From the NCBI GenBank assembly GCA_050954595.1, contig JBPBQE010000214.1:3735-67734 (forward strand): DNA of 64,000 nucleotides, read 5' to 3'. The translations under genes were made by a program, and so were the position numbers. Positions 8,979 through 18,488 of this stretch are shown here, in pieces (positions within the stretch are counted from its first letter, which is position 1; each line of letters starts with the position of its first letter). The stretch comes from JAVVHH01 sp050954595 (GTDB taxonomy: Bacteria > Pseudomonadota > Alphaproteobacteria > Acetobacterales > Acetobacteraceae). A model generated the notes under the pieces. The model was not told the origin of the DNA. It saw only the letters and a program-made list of their open reading frames with translations, and did no database searches.

Positions 8979-10768
8979 TGCGCGTTGGCTCACTACTGCG
9001 CCAAGCCTGGCACCTCACCCTTCCCTATTTCATGCGGTCGGAGCAGCGCTGGAGCGCGCGCGGCATGCTGCTCGGCATCATCCTGCTTGCCCTCACGCAG
9101 GTCGGGGCCAGCACGCTGATCAACTTCTGGTACGGCCAGTTCTACGACGCGCTCCAGGCCAAGGACCTCGATTCCTTCATCCGCCTGCTACTCTGGTACC
9201 GCTGGGACGACGCTCATGGCTTCATGCTCGGCTTCGTCCCCATCGTGACACCGCTGGTGCCGCTCGGCGGTTTGCAGGCCTATGTGCAGCAGTGGCTGCA
9301 GGTCCGTTGGCGTAGCTGGATGACCAACGACATCCTCGGCCAGTATATGAGCGACCGCGCCTACTACACGATCGGGCTCACCCACGTCGCCGGTGATCCC
9401 GGCACCGACAACCCCGACCAGCGCATCTCCGAAGATATCCGCGATTTCACGTCCAGCACGCTGGACCTGGCCATCAGCTTCATCTCGCGCATCACGAACC
9501 TATTCAGCTTCTCCGTCATTTTGTGGGGCCTGTCCGGTGCCACCCAGATCTTCGGCGTCACCATCCCCGGCTACATGTTCTGGGGGGCGCTTCTATACGC
9601 CGTCGCCGGCACCTTCCTGACCCATGTCGTCGGCCGTCAGCTCGTGCCGCTGAACTTCATGCGTCAGAAAGCCGAAGCCGATTTCCGCTATGCCCTGGTC
9701 CGACTACGCGAGAACGGTGAAGGCGTGGCGCTATCCAGCGGCGAAGTGGAAGAAAAGGCCGTGCTCGGCACCCGCTTCACCGAAGTGACCACCAACTGGT
9801 TCCGCCTCATGACCCGGCGCTTCAAGCTCAGCCTGTTGACCGATACCTATGAGCAAGCCGCCGTCGTGTTCCCGTTCATTCTCGGCGCCCCGCGCTACTT
9901 CGCCGGCGCCATCGAATTGGGTGGCCTCATGCGCATCGTCAGCGCATTCAGCCAGGTGCAGCGGTCCTTGTCGTGGTTTGTCAGCGTCTACGAGTCGCTG
10001 GCCGCCTGGAGCGCCACCGTCAGCCGGTTGACAACGTTCGAGTCCGCCATCGGCTCGGCCCGCAGCCTGAACGCGGCCGGGCCGAGCCTGGTCGACAGCC
10101 GAGGCTCCAACATCACGCTGGCCCATGCCCGCGTCGCCCTCCCGGACGGCCAGGCTGTTCTCGACGGTGCTGATATCAGCTTCGCCCGCGGCCGCGCGGT
10201 CACCATCGCCGGCCGCTCCGGCAGTGGTAAGTCAACGATGTTCCGCGCCATCGCCGGGATCTGGCCATTCGGCAGCGGCGTCATCGAGCGTCCGAGCGGC
10301 AGCTATCTTTTCCTGCCGCAGCGTCCGTACCTCCCGCTCGGCACGTTGCAGCACGCGGTCGCCTATCCCGGCGACGGCACCACCTATCCGCTAACCGAGA
10401 TCCGCAATGCTCTGACAGCCGCCGGGCTGTCGAGCCTAGTCGGCCGGCTCGGCGAGGAGCAGCCCTGGTCGCAGACCCTTTCCGGCGGCGAGCAACAGCG
10501 CTTGGCCATCGCTCGCGCCCTGTTGCTACGACCGGATTGGCTCTTCCTCGACGAAGCCACCTCCAGCCTGGACCCGGCAGCCGAGGCCGAACTTTACACC
10601 GCGTTGCGTCAGCACTTGCCCGACACGACGATCGTCTCGATTGCTCACCGCCCCGAGATCGCCCGCTATCACGACGAGGCGCTGACCTTCCAGCGTCAGC
10701 CCGGCATGTCCGGCACCCTGGTAGGTCGTCAGCCCGCCGCGACGATCGAGAGCACCGCCGCCCCGTAG
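8975..10768 (+). CDS. SbmA/BacA-like ABC transporter, fused permease and ATPase
   Basis: A 597-residue fused transporter: an N-terminal membrane domain of the SbmA/BacA type (about 1-350, with TLINFWYGQFYDALQ near residue 50) and a C-terminal ATPase. The ATPase has Walker A GRSGSGKST (about 412-420), signature LSGGEQQRLAIARAL and Walker B WLFLDEATSSLD. Relatives such as E. coli YddA and mycobacterial Rv1819c move peptides, cobalamin or lipids; BacA of rhizobia lacks the ATPase half. The substrate here cannot be told. Its last 40 bases overlap the end of recQ on the other strand. Confidence 0.88.
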   Translation: MMRVGSLLRQAWHLTLPYFMRSEQRWSARGMLLGIILLALTQVGASTLINFWYGQFYDALQAKDLDSFIRLLLWYRWDDAHGFMLGFVPIVTPLVPLGGLQAYVQQWLQVRWRSWMTNDILGQYMSDRAYYTIGLTHVAGDPGTDNPDQRISEDIRDFTSSTLDLAISFISRITNLFSFSVILWGLSGATQIFGVTIPGYMFWGALLYAVAGTFLTHVVGRQLVPLNFMRQKAEADFRYALVRLRENGEGVALSSGEVEEKAVLGTRFTEVTTNWFRLMTRRFKLSLLTDTYEQAAVVFPFILGAPRYFAGAIELGGLMRIVSAFSQVQRSLSWFVSVYESLAAWSATVSRLTTFESAIGSARSLNAAGPSLVDSRGSNITLAHARVALPDGQAVLDGADISFARGRAVTIAGRSGSGKSTMFRAIAGIWPFGSGVIERPSGSYLFLPQRPYLPLGTLQHAVAYPGDGTTYPLTEIRNALTAAGLSSLVGRLGEEQPWSQTLSGGEQQRLAIARALLLRPDWLFLDEATSSLDPAAEAELYTALRQHLPDTTIVSIAHRPEIARYHDEALTFQRQPGMSGTLVGRQPAATIESTAAP

Positions 10769-12534
10769 CGGTCGAGCTTACTGGCGCCGACGCCGCGGAT
10801 TTCCCCCAGCGCGGCGTCGCTGGCGGGACGGTTGGCGGCGATCTCGCGCAACACGCTGTCATGGAAGATGACATAGGGCGGCACCGATTGCCGCTTGGCC
10901 TCCGACGTCCGCCATTGCCGTAGGGCATCGAACATGTCCCCTTCCTCGCCCGGCAGTGGCGGCGGCGCGGCAGCCGCACGTTCCCGCGTCGGCTTCGGCC
11001 GCGCTTTTTCCTCGCGCAGCATCACCTTGGCTTCGCCGCGCAGGATGCTGCGCGCCTCGTCCTCGACCAGGACCAGGCTGGCATATTCGCCGCTCCCGGT
11101 CTCAAGCGCCCCACGCGCGATTAACTGACGGATCACCCCGCGCCAGAACGGCGCCGGCTCGTCCTTGCCCACACCGAACGTCTTCAGCGCCTCGTGCCCA
11201 TGCTTCTGCACCATCGCCGTCGCTTCGCCACGCAGCACGCTGACAATGTGCAGCGCGCCGAACATCTGCCCCGTCCGATAAATCGCCGACAGCACCTTCT
11301 GCGCCGCGATCGTTCCGTCGATCAGCGGCACCGGCGTGCTGCAATTGTCGCAATGCCCGCATGGGTGTCCCAACTCCTCGCCGAAGCAGGCCAGCAGCGC
11401 GCGCGTGCGGCACTCGACCGTCTCGGTCAGCGAGATCATCGCCTCCAGCCGCGCCCGCATCACCTTGCGCTGGGCCTCCGGCGCGTTGGACTGCGCCAGC
11501 CAGTATCGCGCCCGGGCGATGTCCTCGCCGCCATAAAGCAGCAGCGTGTCCGCGCGCTCCCCGTCACGCCCGGCGCGGCCGATCTGCTGGTAGTAGCTCT
11601 CCGGGCTATCCGGCATGTCGAGATGCACGACGTAGCGAACGTCGGGGCGATCGATCCCCATGCCGAACGCGATGGTGGCCACGATCACCACCGGCTCGCC
11701 GCTGCGGAACCGGCTCAACCCCACACGCTTTTCCAACGGCGACAAGCCGGCGTGGAACGCGATGGCCGGCATCCCCGTGTCGGACAAGCGCTTGGCCACC
11801 CGCTCCGTCTTGGCCCGGCTCCCGCAATAGACGATACCCGCCTGCCCCGTCCGCCGCCGCAGGAACTCGAGCAGCTCCCGCGTTTCGCCCTCCTTGGCCT
11901 GGGCCGCGACGTGCAGGTTCGACCGATGAAAGCTGGACGCAAAGACCGTCGCGTCCTGCATCTGCAGCGCTTGCAGGATATCGGTGCGTGTTCGGGGATC
12001 AGCCGTTGCGGTCAGCGCAACGCGGGGAACACCCGGGAACACCTCGGCCAGCCGAGCTAATCCGCGATACTCCGGCCGGAACTCGTGGCCCCAGGCCGAG
12101 ACGCAATGCGCCTCGTCGATCGCAATCAGCCCGATCTTGCGTCGCGACAGCCGCTCCAGCATGCCCGACATCAGCAGCCGCTCGGGCGATAGATACAGCA
12201 GGTCCAACCGGCCGGAATCGAGGTCCCGCGCTGCGGCAGCGGCCACGTCCGGCTCGACTTCGGAATGCATTGCCGCTGCTGCCACGCCCAATTGCCGCAA
12301 GCTCGCGACCTGGTCGTCCATCAGCGCGATCAGCGGCGAGATCACGATCGCCGTGCCTTCGCGGCACAGTGCCGGCACCTGGTAGCAGAGGCTCTTGCCG
12401 CCGCCCGTCGGCATCAGCACCAGCGCGTCGCCGCCTGACACCACCTGCTCGACCGCCGCCGCCTGCTGACCGCGGAACTCGCTGAACCCGAAGACCCGGC
12501 GCAGCACCTCGGCCGGGGCGCTACCATGTTCCAT
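10729..12534 (-). CDS. recQ: ATP-dependent DNA helicase RecQ
   Basis: RecQ unwinds DNA 3'-5' in recombination and repair. The 601-residue protein has the helicase core with Walker A TGGGKSLCYQVPA near residue 45 and the DEAH box (IAIDEAHCVSAWGHEFRPEYR). It also has motif VI QQIGRAGRDG, an RQC zinc-binding region (CRTRALLACFGEE...CGHCDNC, about 375-400) and a C-terminal HRDC domain (about 525-600). The start overlaps the stop of the upstream OmpA-like gene as TGATG. It is the last gene of the minus-strand run from the amidohydrolase, and its 3' end overlaps the convergent ABC exporter by 40 bases. Confidence 0.96.
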   Translation of the reverse strand: MEHGSAPAEVLRRVFGFSEFRGQQAAAVEQVVSGGDALVLMPTGGGKSLCYQVPALCREGTAIVISPLIALMDDQVASLRQLGVAAAAMHSEVEPDVAAAAARDLDSGRLDLLYLSPERLLMSGMLERLSRRKIGLIAIDEAHCVSAWGHEFRPEYRGLARLAEVFPGVPRVALTATADPRTRTDILQALQMQDATVFASSFHRSNLHVAAQAKEGETRELLEFLRRRTGQAGIVYCGSRAKTERVAKRLSDTGMPAIAFHAGLSPLEKRVGLSRFRSGEPVVIVATIAFGMGIDRPDVRYVVHLDMPDSPESYYQQIGRAGRDGERADTLLLYGGEDIARARYWLAQSNAPEAQRKVMRARLEAMISLTETVECRTRALLACFGEELGHPCGHCDNCSTPVPLIDGTIAAQKVLSAIYRTGQMFGALHIVSVLRGEATAMVQKHGHEALKTFGVGKDEPAPFWRGVIRQLIARGALETGSGEYASLVLVEDEARSILRGEAKVMLREEKARPKPTRERAAAAPPPLPGEEGDMFDALRQWRTSEAKRQSVPPYVIFHDSVLREIAANRPASDAALGEIRGVGASKLDRYGAAVLSIVAAG

Positions 12535-12917
12535 CAGCTACCCAACCGAATGTCGACACGCCGGCTCTCGACGGCGGGGGCACCGCCCAACGCGCGCCAA
12601 GGCGTCAGGGTGATCCGATCGCGCGCCACACCGGCCTGCCGCAAAGCGTCCGCCACCAGTTGTGCCCGGATGCGTGATTGGATCTGGTTGGCTTCCGGCG
12701 CACCGGGATCGTCGGCATATCCGGCCACTACGACGCGGACCCCACGCCGGGCCGCAAAGCCGGCCGCTCGCACGATGGTGGCCTGGGCCGCGGCCTCGAG
12801 AACAGTCGATTGCCCCGGGTAATAGATCACGTAGTCCGCCCGATCATCCGGATCGGTCCCATAGCTGCAGGAGGCGCACGCCAGCGCCGCTGCCAAAAAT
12901 AACCGCCGTTCGATCAC
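12534..12917 (-). CDS. OmpA-like small envelope protein
   Basis: A 127-residue protein with a short hydrophobic N-terminus (LFLAAALACASC) that looks like a signal peptide, possibly a lipoprotein signal with a poor lipobox. About 90 residues of OmpA-like fold follow: YVIYYPGQSTVL, a VVVAGYADD segment and RAQLVADALRQAGV. Such domains bind peptidoglycan. The GTG at 12917 is chosen because it sits just before the hydrophobic stretch; the frame stays open upstream inside cydC but without meaning there. It follows cydC by 23 bases and overlaps recQ by one base. Confidence 0.75.
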   Translation of the reverse strand: MIERRLFLAAALACASCSYGTDPDDRADYVIYYPGQSTVLEAAAQATIVRAAGFAARRGVRVVVAGYADDPGAPEANQIQSRIRAQLVADALRQAGVARDRITLTPWRALGGAPAVESRRVDIRLGS

Positions 12918-12940
12918 TACCAAACTCCGAATGATGACCG

Positions 12941-14560
12941 TCAGCCGGCGGCTGCGACCGCCTTGCCGCCGCTCAACCGCCAGATCCGGTCGAGCCGCTC
13001 CACCCCGGTCAGTCGGTGCACGATCAGTATCACCGTCCGCCCCTCGGCCACCTCGTTCAGCGTCGCGAAGAAGGCCCGCTCCGCGGCCGGGTCGAGCCCG
13101 GTGGCGGGCTCGTCGAGCAGGAGGATCGGCGCATCTGACAGCAGCGTCCGCGCCAGTGCCAGCCGCCGCGCCTGTCCGCCCGACAACCCGGCGCCACCGG
13201 CGCCCAACCACGTGTCGAGCCCGTCCGGCAACGCATGCACGACGTCGGCAATCACGGCGGCCTCGAGCGCCCGCCACAGCGCGGGATCATCGGCATTCGG
13301 GCGGGCGAGCAACAGGTTGGCCCGGATCGTGTCCTCGAACAGGGTCGTGGCCTGCGAGAGCCAGGCGATCGACGCGTGCACATCGGTCGAGACGAGCTGT
13401 GTCATGTCGGCCCCGCCGAGCAGCACCCGCCCGCTCTCGGGCGTCACGACCCGCAACGCCAGGGCGGCCAGCGTCGACTTGCCGGCGCCCGATGGCCCCA
13501 GGATCGCCACCCGCGACCCGGCCGCCACGTCCAGCGACAATCCCTGCAGAACAGGCGCACGCCCCGGATAACCGAACACCACGTTGTCGAAGCGCAGGCT
13601 GTGCCGGGTCGGTGTCGGTAGCGGCGTCGCAGGTTCCGGCACCGCCGGTGCAGCGGTCGCGGCGCCGACGATCCGACGAGCCGCCGCATTGGCGAGCCCG
13701 AGCAGGACGCCGGCACGCGGCATGATGGCGACGGCCTCGAATGCCGCCAGCGTCAGCATAATGGCTGGCAGCAGACGCTGCGGCGGCAGCCCGGCGACCA
13801 GCACCAGCAACAAGGCAAGCTGGCCGCACAGCACGGCACCGGCCTGGGCCGCCGCCCCACGCCGCGCCAACTGCCGCTGCGCTCGCAGCAACGCCGCCTC
13901 ACGCGCCTGCACCGACGCCAGCATTCGTCCCTCGGCACCAAAGGCACGCACTTCCCGTAAGCCGGTCACGGCATCCAGGGCCGCCACCCGCAACCCAGCA
14001 CCCGCATCGGTCAGCCGCATCCCGAGCCCGAGCGCACCGCGCGCCGCCAGCAGCGGCAGCACGACCGACACCGTCAGCAGCAGCGTCGCCAGCAGCAACA
14101 TCGGGAACGGCCCGGCCGGAGCCATCGACCACATCAGCATCGGCAGCAGCACGATGACCGCGATGGCCGGAATAGCAATACGGATATAAAGCCCGTCGAG
14201 CGCCTGCACGTCGTCGACCAGCCGCGCCAGCGCGTCACCGGAGCGAAGGGCGCCCAGACCGCCCAACGACGACCGCGCCACCTCGCGGAAAAACCAGACG
14301 CGCAGCCGCGACAGCGACCGGAACGTCGCTTTGTGCGTCAGCATGCGTTCAGCATAGCGCAGCAAGACCCGGCCCGCACCCGACAGCCGCAGCGACCAGA
14401 ACAACACCAATCCGCCCAACGCTGCCGGGACCACCGCACGCCCCGCCGTCATCGCCAGCGCGGCTCCCGCGCCGACGCAGAGCAACGACACCGCAGCGCC
14501 CGACGCCAACAGCACCGCCTCGGGCCGCCATAGCCCGATTACCCGCCGCAGCGGCGTCAT
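12941..14560 (-). CDS. cydC: Heterodimeric ABC exporter subunit CydC
   Basis: CydC pairs with CydD to export cysteine/glutathione to the periplasm, needed for cytochrome bd assembly. The 539-residue protein has a six-helix membrane domain (about 1-290) and an ATPase with Walker A GPSGAGKST, signature LSGGQARRLALARTL and Walker B ILLLDEPATGLD. The ATG overlaps the cydD stop (ATGA), so the subunits are made together. No cydAB is present in the window. Weaker alternative: another ABCB-type heterodimer; the TM start and pairing support CydC. Confidence 0.88.
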   Translation of the reverse strand: MTPLRRVIGLWRPEAVLLASGAAVSLLCVGAGAALAMTAGRAVVPAALGGLVLFWSLRLSGAGRVLLRYAERMLTHKATFRSLSRLRVWFFREVARSSLGGLGALRSGDALARLVDDVQALDGLYIRIAIPAIAVIVLLPMLMWSMAPAGPFPMLLLATLLLTVSVVLPLLAARGALGLGMRLTDAGAGLRVAALDAVTGLREVRAFGAEGRMLASVQAREAALLRAQRQLARRGAAAQAGAVLCGQLALLLVLVAGLPPQRLLPAIMLTLAAFEAVAIMPRAGVLLGLANAAARRIVGAATAAPAVPEPATPLPTPTRHSLRFDNVVFGYPGRAPVLQGLSLDVAAGSRVAILGPSGAGKSTLAALALRVVTPESGRVLLGGADMTQLVSTDVHASIAWLSQATTLFEDTIRANLLLARPNADDPALWRALEAAVIADVVHALPDGLDTWLGAGGAGLSGGQARRLALARTLLSDAPILLLDEPATGLDPAAERAFFATLNEVAEGRTVILIVHRLTGVERLDRIWRLSGGKAVAAAG

Positions 14561-16239
14561 GCCGCGCCGACCTGCTGGACCTGCGCGTCCGCCAGAACGA
14601 TGCGCCGGCCGCCGAAGCTCTGTGCCGCACTGGCATGGCTCGCCATCAGCACCGTGCGCCCGATAGTCAGTCGTCGTAGGCTCTCCAGCACATCGGCCTC
14701 GGTCGCCGGATCCAGATGCGCAGTGGGCTCGTCGAGCAGCAGCAAGGGCGCATCACGAATAAAGGCGCGCGCGATGGCAACGCGCTGCGCCTGCCCGCCC
14801 GATAGGCCGTAGCCGTCCTCGCCGATGATGGTGTCGAGCCCGTGCGGCAGCGACTGCAGCATCGGCCCCAGCCCGGCAGCCCGCGCCGCCTCGAGGATTT
14901 CTTCCTCGCTTGAATCATCCCGGCCGAAACGGATGTTGTCGCGCACGCTTGCCGCGAACAGCACCGGGCGCTGGCCGATCCAGGCCGTCATGCGCGCCAG
15001 TGCGGGCACCGTGATGGTGGACAGGTCGGCGCCGTTCAGTGTGATGCGGCCCTGATCCGGCCGCAGAAAGCCGAGCAGCAACTCGATGACGGTCGTCTTG
15101 CCGGAACCGGATGGCCCGACCAGGATCGCGGTCTCGCCCTGCGGCACGCGGAACGTCAGTTCGTTCAGAACCGCGCCCCGCGCCGGGTCACGCGTGACGC
15201 TGACGCGATCAAACGCAACGGTGACGCCGTTGGCCTCGACCGTGCGGACGGCTGGCGGCAGCGTGGGCAGCGTATGCGCCACCGACGTGGCGGCAAGCTG
15301 GGATGCGGCCTCACCCGCATGCATCCGGTCCTGATAGGCGGCAGCAAAGGCCCGCAACGGCGAGAAGAACTCGGCAACCAGAAGCAGCGGGAAGATCGCC
15401 GCCGACGGGTTCGGCAAGATACCGGCCCGCTCCGCCCCGGCGAACCGCACGGCGAGCAGAATGAGTGCCGACACCGCTGCTACATCCAGCGCCGCGGAGG
15501 AGAGAAAGGCCACGCGCAGGACCCGCATCGTCCGTCCCGACAACTCGGTCGCCGCCTGATCCAAGCGGCGCGCCTCCGCGTCGGCCTGCCCGGCAAGCAC
15601 GATGGTGGCGATGCCGCGAACACGATCCAGGAAGCGGGCTTGTAGCCGGGACATAGCGACGAATTGGCCGCGCGACGCCTTCGCAGCGCCGATCCCTGCA
15701 ACCGCCATGCCCACCGGCACCAGCAATCCGGCGAGTGCAAGGATGCCCGCCGCAATCGGGTCGACCGTCAGGACGGCGAGTGCGACCAAGGCCGGCCCGC
15801 CGATCGCCAGCGCCGCAGCCGGGAGCCAGCGGCCGAAATAGCCGTCCAGGGCCTCGATGTGGTCGATCGCCAACGCGCTGAGCACGCCTGGCGAAAGCCG
15901 CCCGGACTCGATGGGTCCGCCCGAGAACAAGCCGACGAACAACGCGGTGCGCAGGCGCCGCCGGGCTGCGGCACCGGTCTCGAACCCGAGCCGCTCCATG
16001 ACGTAGGCAATTGCGCCGCGCCCGAGCGCGAACAGGCCGAAGGTCAGCGCCCAGAGCTGCCATCGGTCGTCGGAGCCGCCCAGCGCCGGCGCGATCAGCC
16101 GGGCGATGCACCAGGCCTGGCCGATCGCCGCCGCCGTGCCGAGCAGGCCGAGTCCGACCATGCGCGTATGGCTGCGCCGTGCCGGGCGAGCCTGCGCGGC
16201 AAGCCAGATCTGACCGGCGGACTTTACCCGGCGAGCCAT
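14557..16239 (-). CDS. cydD: Heterodimeric ABC exporter subunit CydD
   Basis: Partner of CydC in thiol export. The 560-residue protein starts MARRVKSAGQIWLAAQ at 16239, eight bases after the amidohydrolase stop. The frame extends to 16380, but those extra residues lie inside the upstream gene and do not resemble CydD. The membrane domain (about 1-320) includes the CydD-like ILPNPSAAIFPLLLVAEFFSPLR segment region. The ATPase has Walker A GPSGSGKTT, signature LSGGQAQRVAIARAF and Walker B LLLLDEPTAHLD. Confidence 0.88.
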   Translation of the reverse strand: MARRVKSAGQIWLAAQARPARRSHTRMVGLGLLGTAAAIGQAWCIARLIAPALGGSDDRWQLWALTFGLFALGRGAIAYVMERLGFETGAAARRRLRTALFVGLFSGGPIESGRLSPGVLSALAIDHIEALDGYFGRWLPAAALAIGGPALVALAVLTVDPIAAGILALAGLLVPVGMAVAGIGAAKASRGQFVAMSRLQARFLDRVRGIATIVLAGQADAEARRLDQAATELSGRTMRVLRVAFLSSAALDVAAVSALILLAVRFAGAERAGILPNPSAAIFPLLLVAEFFSPLRAFAAAYQDRMHAGEAASQLAATSVAHTLPTLPPAVRTVEANGVTVAFDRVSVTRDPARGAVLNELTFRVPQGETAILVGPSGSGKTTVIELLLGFLRPDQGRITLNGADLSTITVPALARMTAWIGQRPVLFAASVRDNIRFGRDDSSEEEILEAARAAGLGPMLQSLPHGLDTIIGEDGYGLSGGQAQRVAIARAFIRDAPLLLLDEPTAHLDPATEADVLESLRRLTIGRTVLMASHASAAQSFGGRRIVLADAQVQQVGAA

Positions 16240-16246
16240 GCTGCCG

Positions 16247-17392
16247 CTACTCCGCCAGAGCCCGGCGTGCCGTCGCAGCCAGCCAGCCGGACGCGACGGG
16301 AAGGATGTCGTCGTTGTAGTTATAGCCGGGCGTGTGCAACTCGGCCCCTGTCGTGCGTAAACCGTTGCCGATCCAGGCAAAGGCGCCAGGCCGCTCGCGC
16401 AGGAACCAACCGAAATCCTCGCTCGCCATAGTCGGCGCGAGGTCCCGCCGGATGATCGCGCCGGAGGCCTGTGCCGCGCTGGCCGCTAGATCGGCCTCCG
16501 CCGCATGGTTGATGGTCGCCGAGACACCGCGCTTGATCTGGACCGTGGCTGTGACATCCAGCATGCGCCCGACCCCGTCGGCCACGCGCCTGATGCCCTC
16601 CTCGAGCAGGTTGCCGGTCGCGTCGCTGAAGTAGCGCAGCGTGCCGGCGAGTTGCACGCGGCCGGGAATCTGGTTGGAGGCGATGCCGCCATGCACGGTG
16701 CAGATCGACACCACGCCGCTGTCGACCGGGTCTAGATTGCGGGCCACGAGCGATTGCAGGCCGACGACGATATGCGACGCCGCCAGCACCGGGTCGCGGG
16801 TCTGATGCGGGATGGCCGCATGCCCTGGCTGACCATCGACGTCGATGTAGATGCGCCCGCCGGCAGCCATAACGGAGCCACCATGGACCATGACGGTGCC
16901 GGCCTCGAGACCGGGCCAGTTGTGATAGCCGAAGATGCGATCTATCGGAAAACGTTGGAATAAGCCGTCGTTTATCATCGACAGCGCGCCGCCGTAGCCT
17001 TCCTCGGCCGGCTGAAAGACGAAGCGCACGGTGCCGGACCAGTCATCCGACCGCCGCAACAGCGCCGCCGCGCCGAGTAGGCTCGCCGTGTGGCCGTCAT
17101 GCCCGCACGCATGCATCACTCCGTCGGTGGCCGAGGCATAATCCAGCCCGGTGGCTTCTACGATCGGCAGCGCGTCCATGTCGGCGCGCAGGCCGACGCT
17201 GCGATCGGAGGTGCCGCGGGAAAGCGTCGCAACGACGCCGTTGCCGCCGACACCGGCCTCAAACGGAATATCCAACTCCCGCAACCGGTCGCACACGAAT
17301 GCCGCTGTTTGCTGCTCGTGAAGCGACAACTCCGGATGCTGGTGGAGATGCCGCCGCCATGCCGTCACCCGGCTCAGCAACTCGCTATCCAT
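16247..17392 (-). CDS. M20 family amidohydrolase (hippurate hydrolase-like)
   Basis: A 381-residue zinc peptidase/amidohydrolase of the M20D group, which removes acyl groups from amino acids or related amides in the cytoplasm. The N-terminus WRRHLHQHPELSLHE, the metal motif MHACGHDGHT, the catalytic pair FQPAEEGYGGA and a late His in ELHTPGYNYNDD are all present. The substrate is unknown; hippurate, N-acetyl-diaminopimelate or IAA-conjugate activity is equally open. It is the first gene of the minus-strand run leading into cydDC. Confidence 0.88.
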   Translation of the reverse strand: MDSELLSRVTAWRRHLHQHPELSLHEQQTAAFVCDRLRELDIPFEAGVGGNGVVATLSRGTSDRSVGLRADMDALPIVEATGLDYASATDGVMHACGHDGHTASLLGAAALLRRSDDWSGTVRFVFQPAEEGYGGALSMINDGLFQRFPIDRIFGYHNWPGLEAGTVMVHGGSVMAAGGRIYIDVDGQPGHAAIPHQTRDPVLAASHIVVGLQSLVARNLDPVDSGVVSICTVHGGIASNQIPGRVQLAGTLRYFSDATGNLLEEGIRRVADGVGRMLDVTATVQIKRGVSATINHAAEADLAASAAQASGAIIRRDLAPTMASEDFGWFLRERPGAFAWIGNGLRTTGAELHTPGYNYNDDILPVASGWLAATARRALAE

Positions 17393-17450
17393 ATCAATGT
17401 CCTCCAGCCCTCGATTTGCAGCCGGACGCCGTTTTCCGCAAGGCCGGGCG

Positions 17451-18488
17451 CTACAGTGCGGGAGAGTCAGTCCGTTCGCGGCGCAGCTTCATGCCGATCA
17501 GGTAGCGGGTTCCATCCGTGTCGTCCGTGTCCAGCGTGGCACCGAGTTGACGGGCGAAGCCGCGGATCAACTGGATACCGATGCCATCCCGTGTGCCCGA
17601 CTCCGTCTCGACCCGGCCGGCGGGGATGCCGATGCCGTTGTCCCGGATATCCAGCACGACGTCTTCATCCATGCAGGTCAGCTTGATGGAAATCGTGCCG
17701 CGGCGTTCGTTGGGAAAGCCATATTTGACGGCATTGGTCACCGCTTCGGTGACGATGAGGCTGAGTGGCACCGCCTGATCGCTCGTCATCTGCAGTTCGG
17801 GCGCCTCGATGTCGAGGGTGATACGTTCATCGATCGATTGGCCCATGGCCTGCAACAACGGGCCGCAGAGATCAGTCAGAAAGACCCGCATGTTGATGGT
17901 GTTGATCTCGCCATGGGCATAAAGATGGCGATGCACGGTTGCCAATGCCCTCACGCGGTCCCGTGCCGACTGGAACTCTGCCTTAGCCTCCGGCAGCCGG
18001 ATCCGGCTGACCTGCAAATTTAGCAGACTGGCGACGACCTGCAGGTTGTTCTTCACCCGATGGTGAATTTCCTGCATCGCCAGCGCTTGTCGCTCGACCG
18101 CGCGTTGCCGCTCCGCTTCGCGTCGGTTGAGCGCGATCGTCGATTTCTTGAACGACAGCGCAACGGAACGGAACTCGTTCGGCAATGCGCCGATCGCCAG
18201 CATGTCGAAGCCATTGCCCGAACGCCAGCTATCGATGCCGGAGCCCAATCGTCGTAACGGCGAGGCCACTAATTTATCCAAGCCGGCGACTGCAATGAAT
18301 ATGCCGAGCATCGTGGCGAAAGCGATGATCGTGTAGCTCCGTTCAACCGGAGCCCAAAAGCCAAGCAGCACGATCAAGGGCATCGAAGCGACGATAAATA
18401 CGCCGCCAATCCGGAAGCCTAGAACATCGGTGATCTGTGGTCGTTTGAAGACCAACGGTCCGGCCCGGACGGACCGGTGACGCATCAC
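17451..18488 (-). CDS. Sensor histidine kinase, HisKA_2 type, of the stress module
   Basis: A 345-residue membrane kinase, likely feeding phosphate to PhyR. Two membrane helices (about 24-46 and 51-71) are separated by only a few residues, so there is almost no periplasmic sensor. A HAMP-like linker (72-120) and a coiled stretch rich in Arg/Glu follow. The HisKA_2 motif EIHHRVKNNLQ has His142/His143, and the ATPase domain has an N box VTEAVTNAVKYG and DNGIGIPAG. Its start overlaps the nepR stop by four bases. Kinases of this class next to nepR are usual PhyR partners in Alphaproteobacteria; pairing here is inferred. Confidence 0.88.
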   Translation of the reverse strand: MMRHRSVRAGPLVFKRPQITDVLGFRIGGVFIVASMPLIVLLGFWAPVERSYTIIAFATMLGIFIAVAGLDKLVASPLRRLGSGIDSWRSGNGFDMLAIGALPNEFRSVALSFKKSTIALNRREAERQRAVERQALAMQEIHHRVKNNLQVVASLLNLQVSRIRLPEAKAEFQSARDRVRALATVHRHLYAHGEINTINMRVFLTDLCGPLLQAMGQSIDERITLDIEAPELQMTSDQAVPLSLIVTEAVTNAVKYGFPNERRGTISIKLTCMDEDVVLDIRDNGIGIPAGRVETESGTRDGIGIQLIRGFARQLGATLDTDDTDGTRYLIGMKLRRERTDSPAL

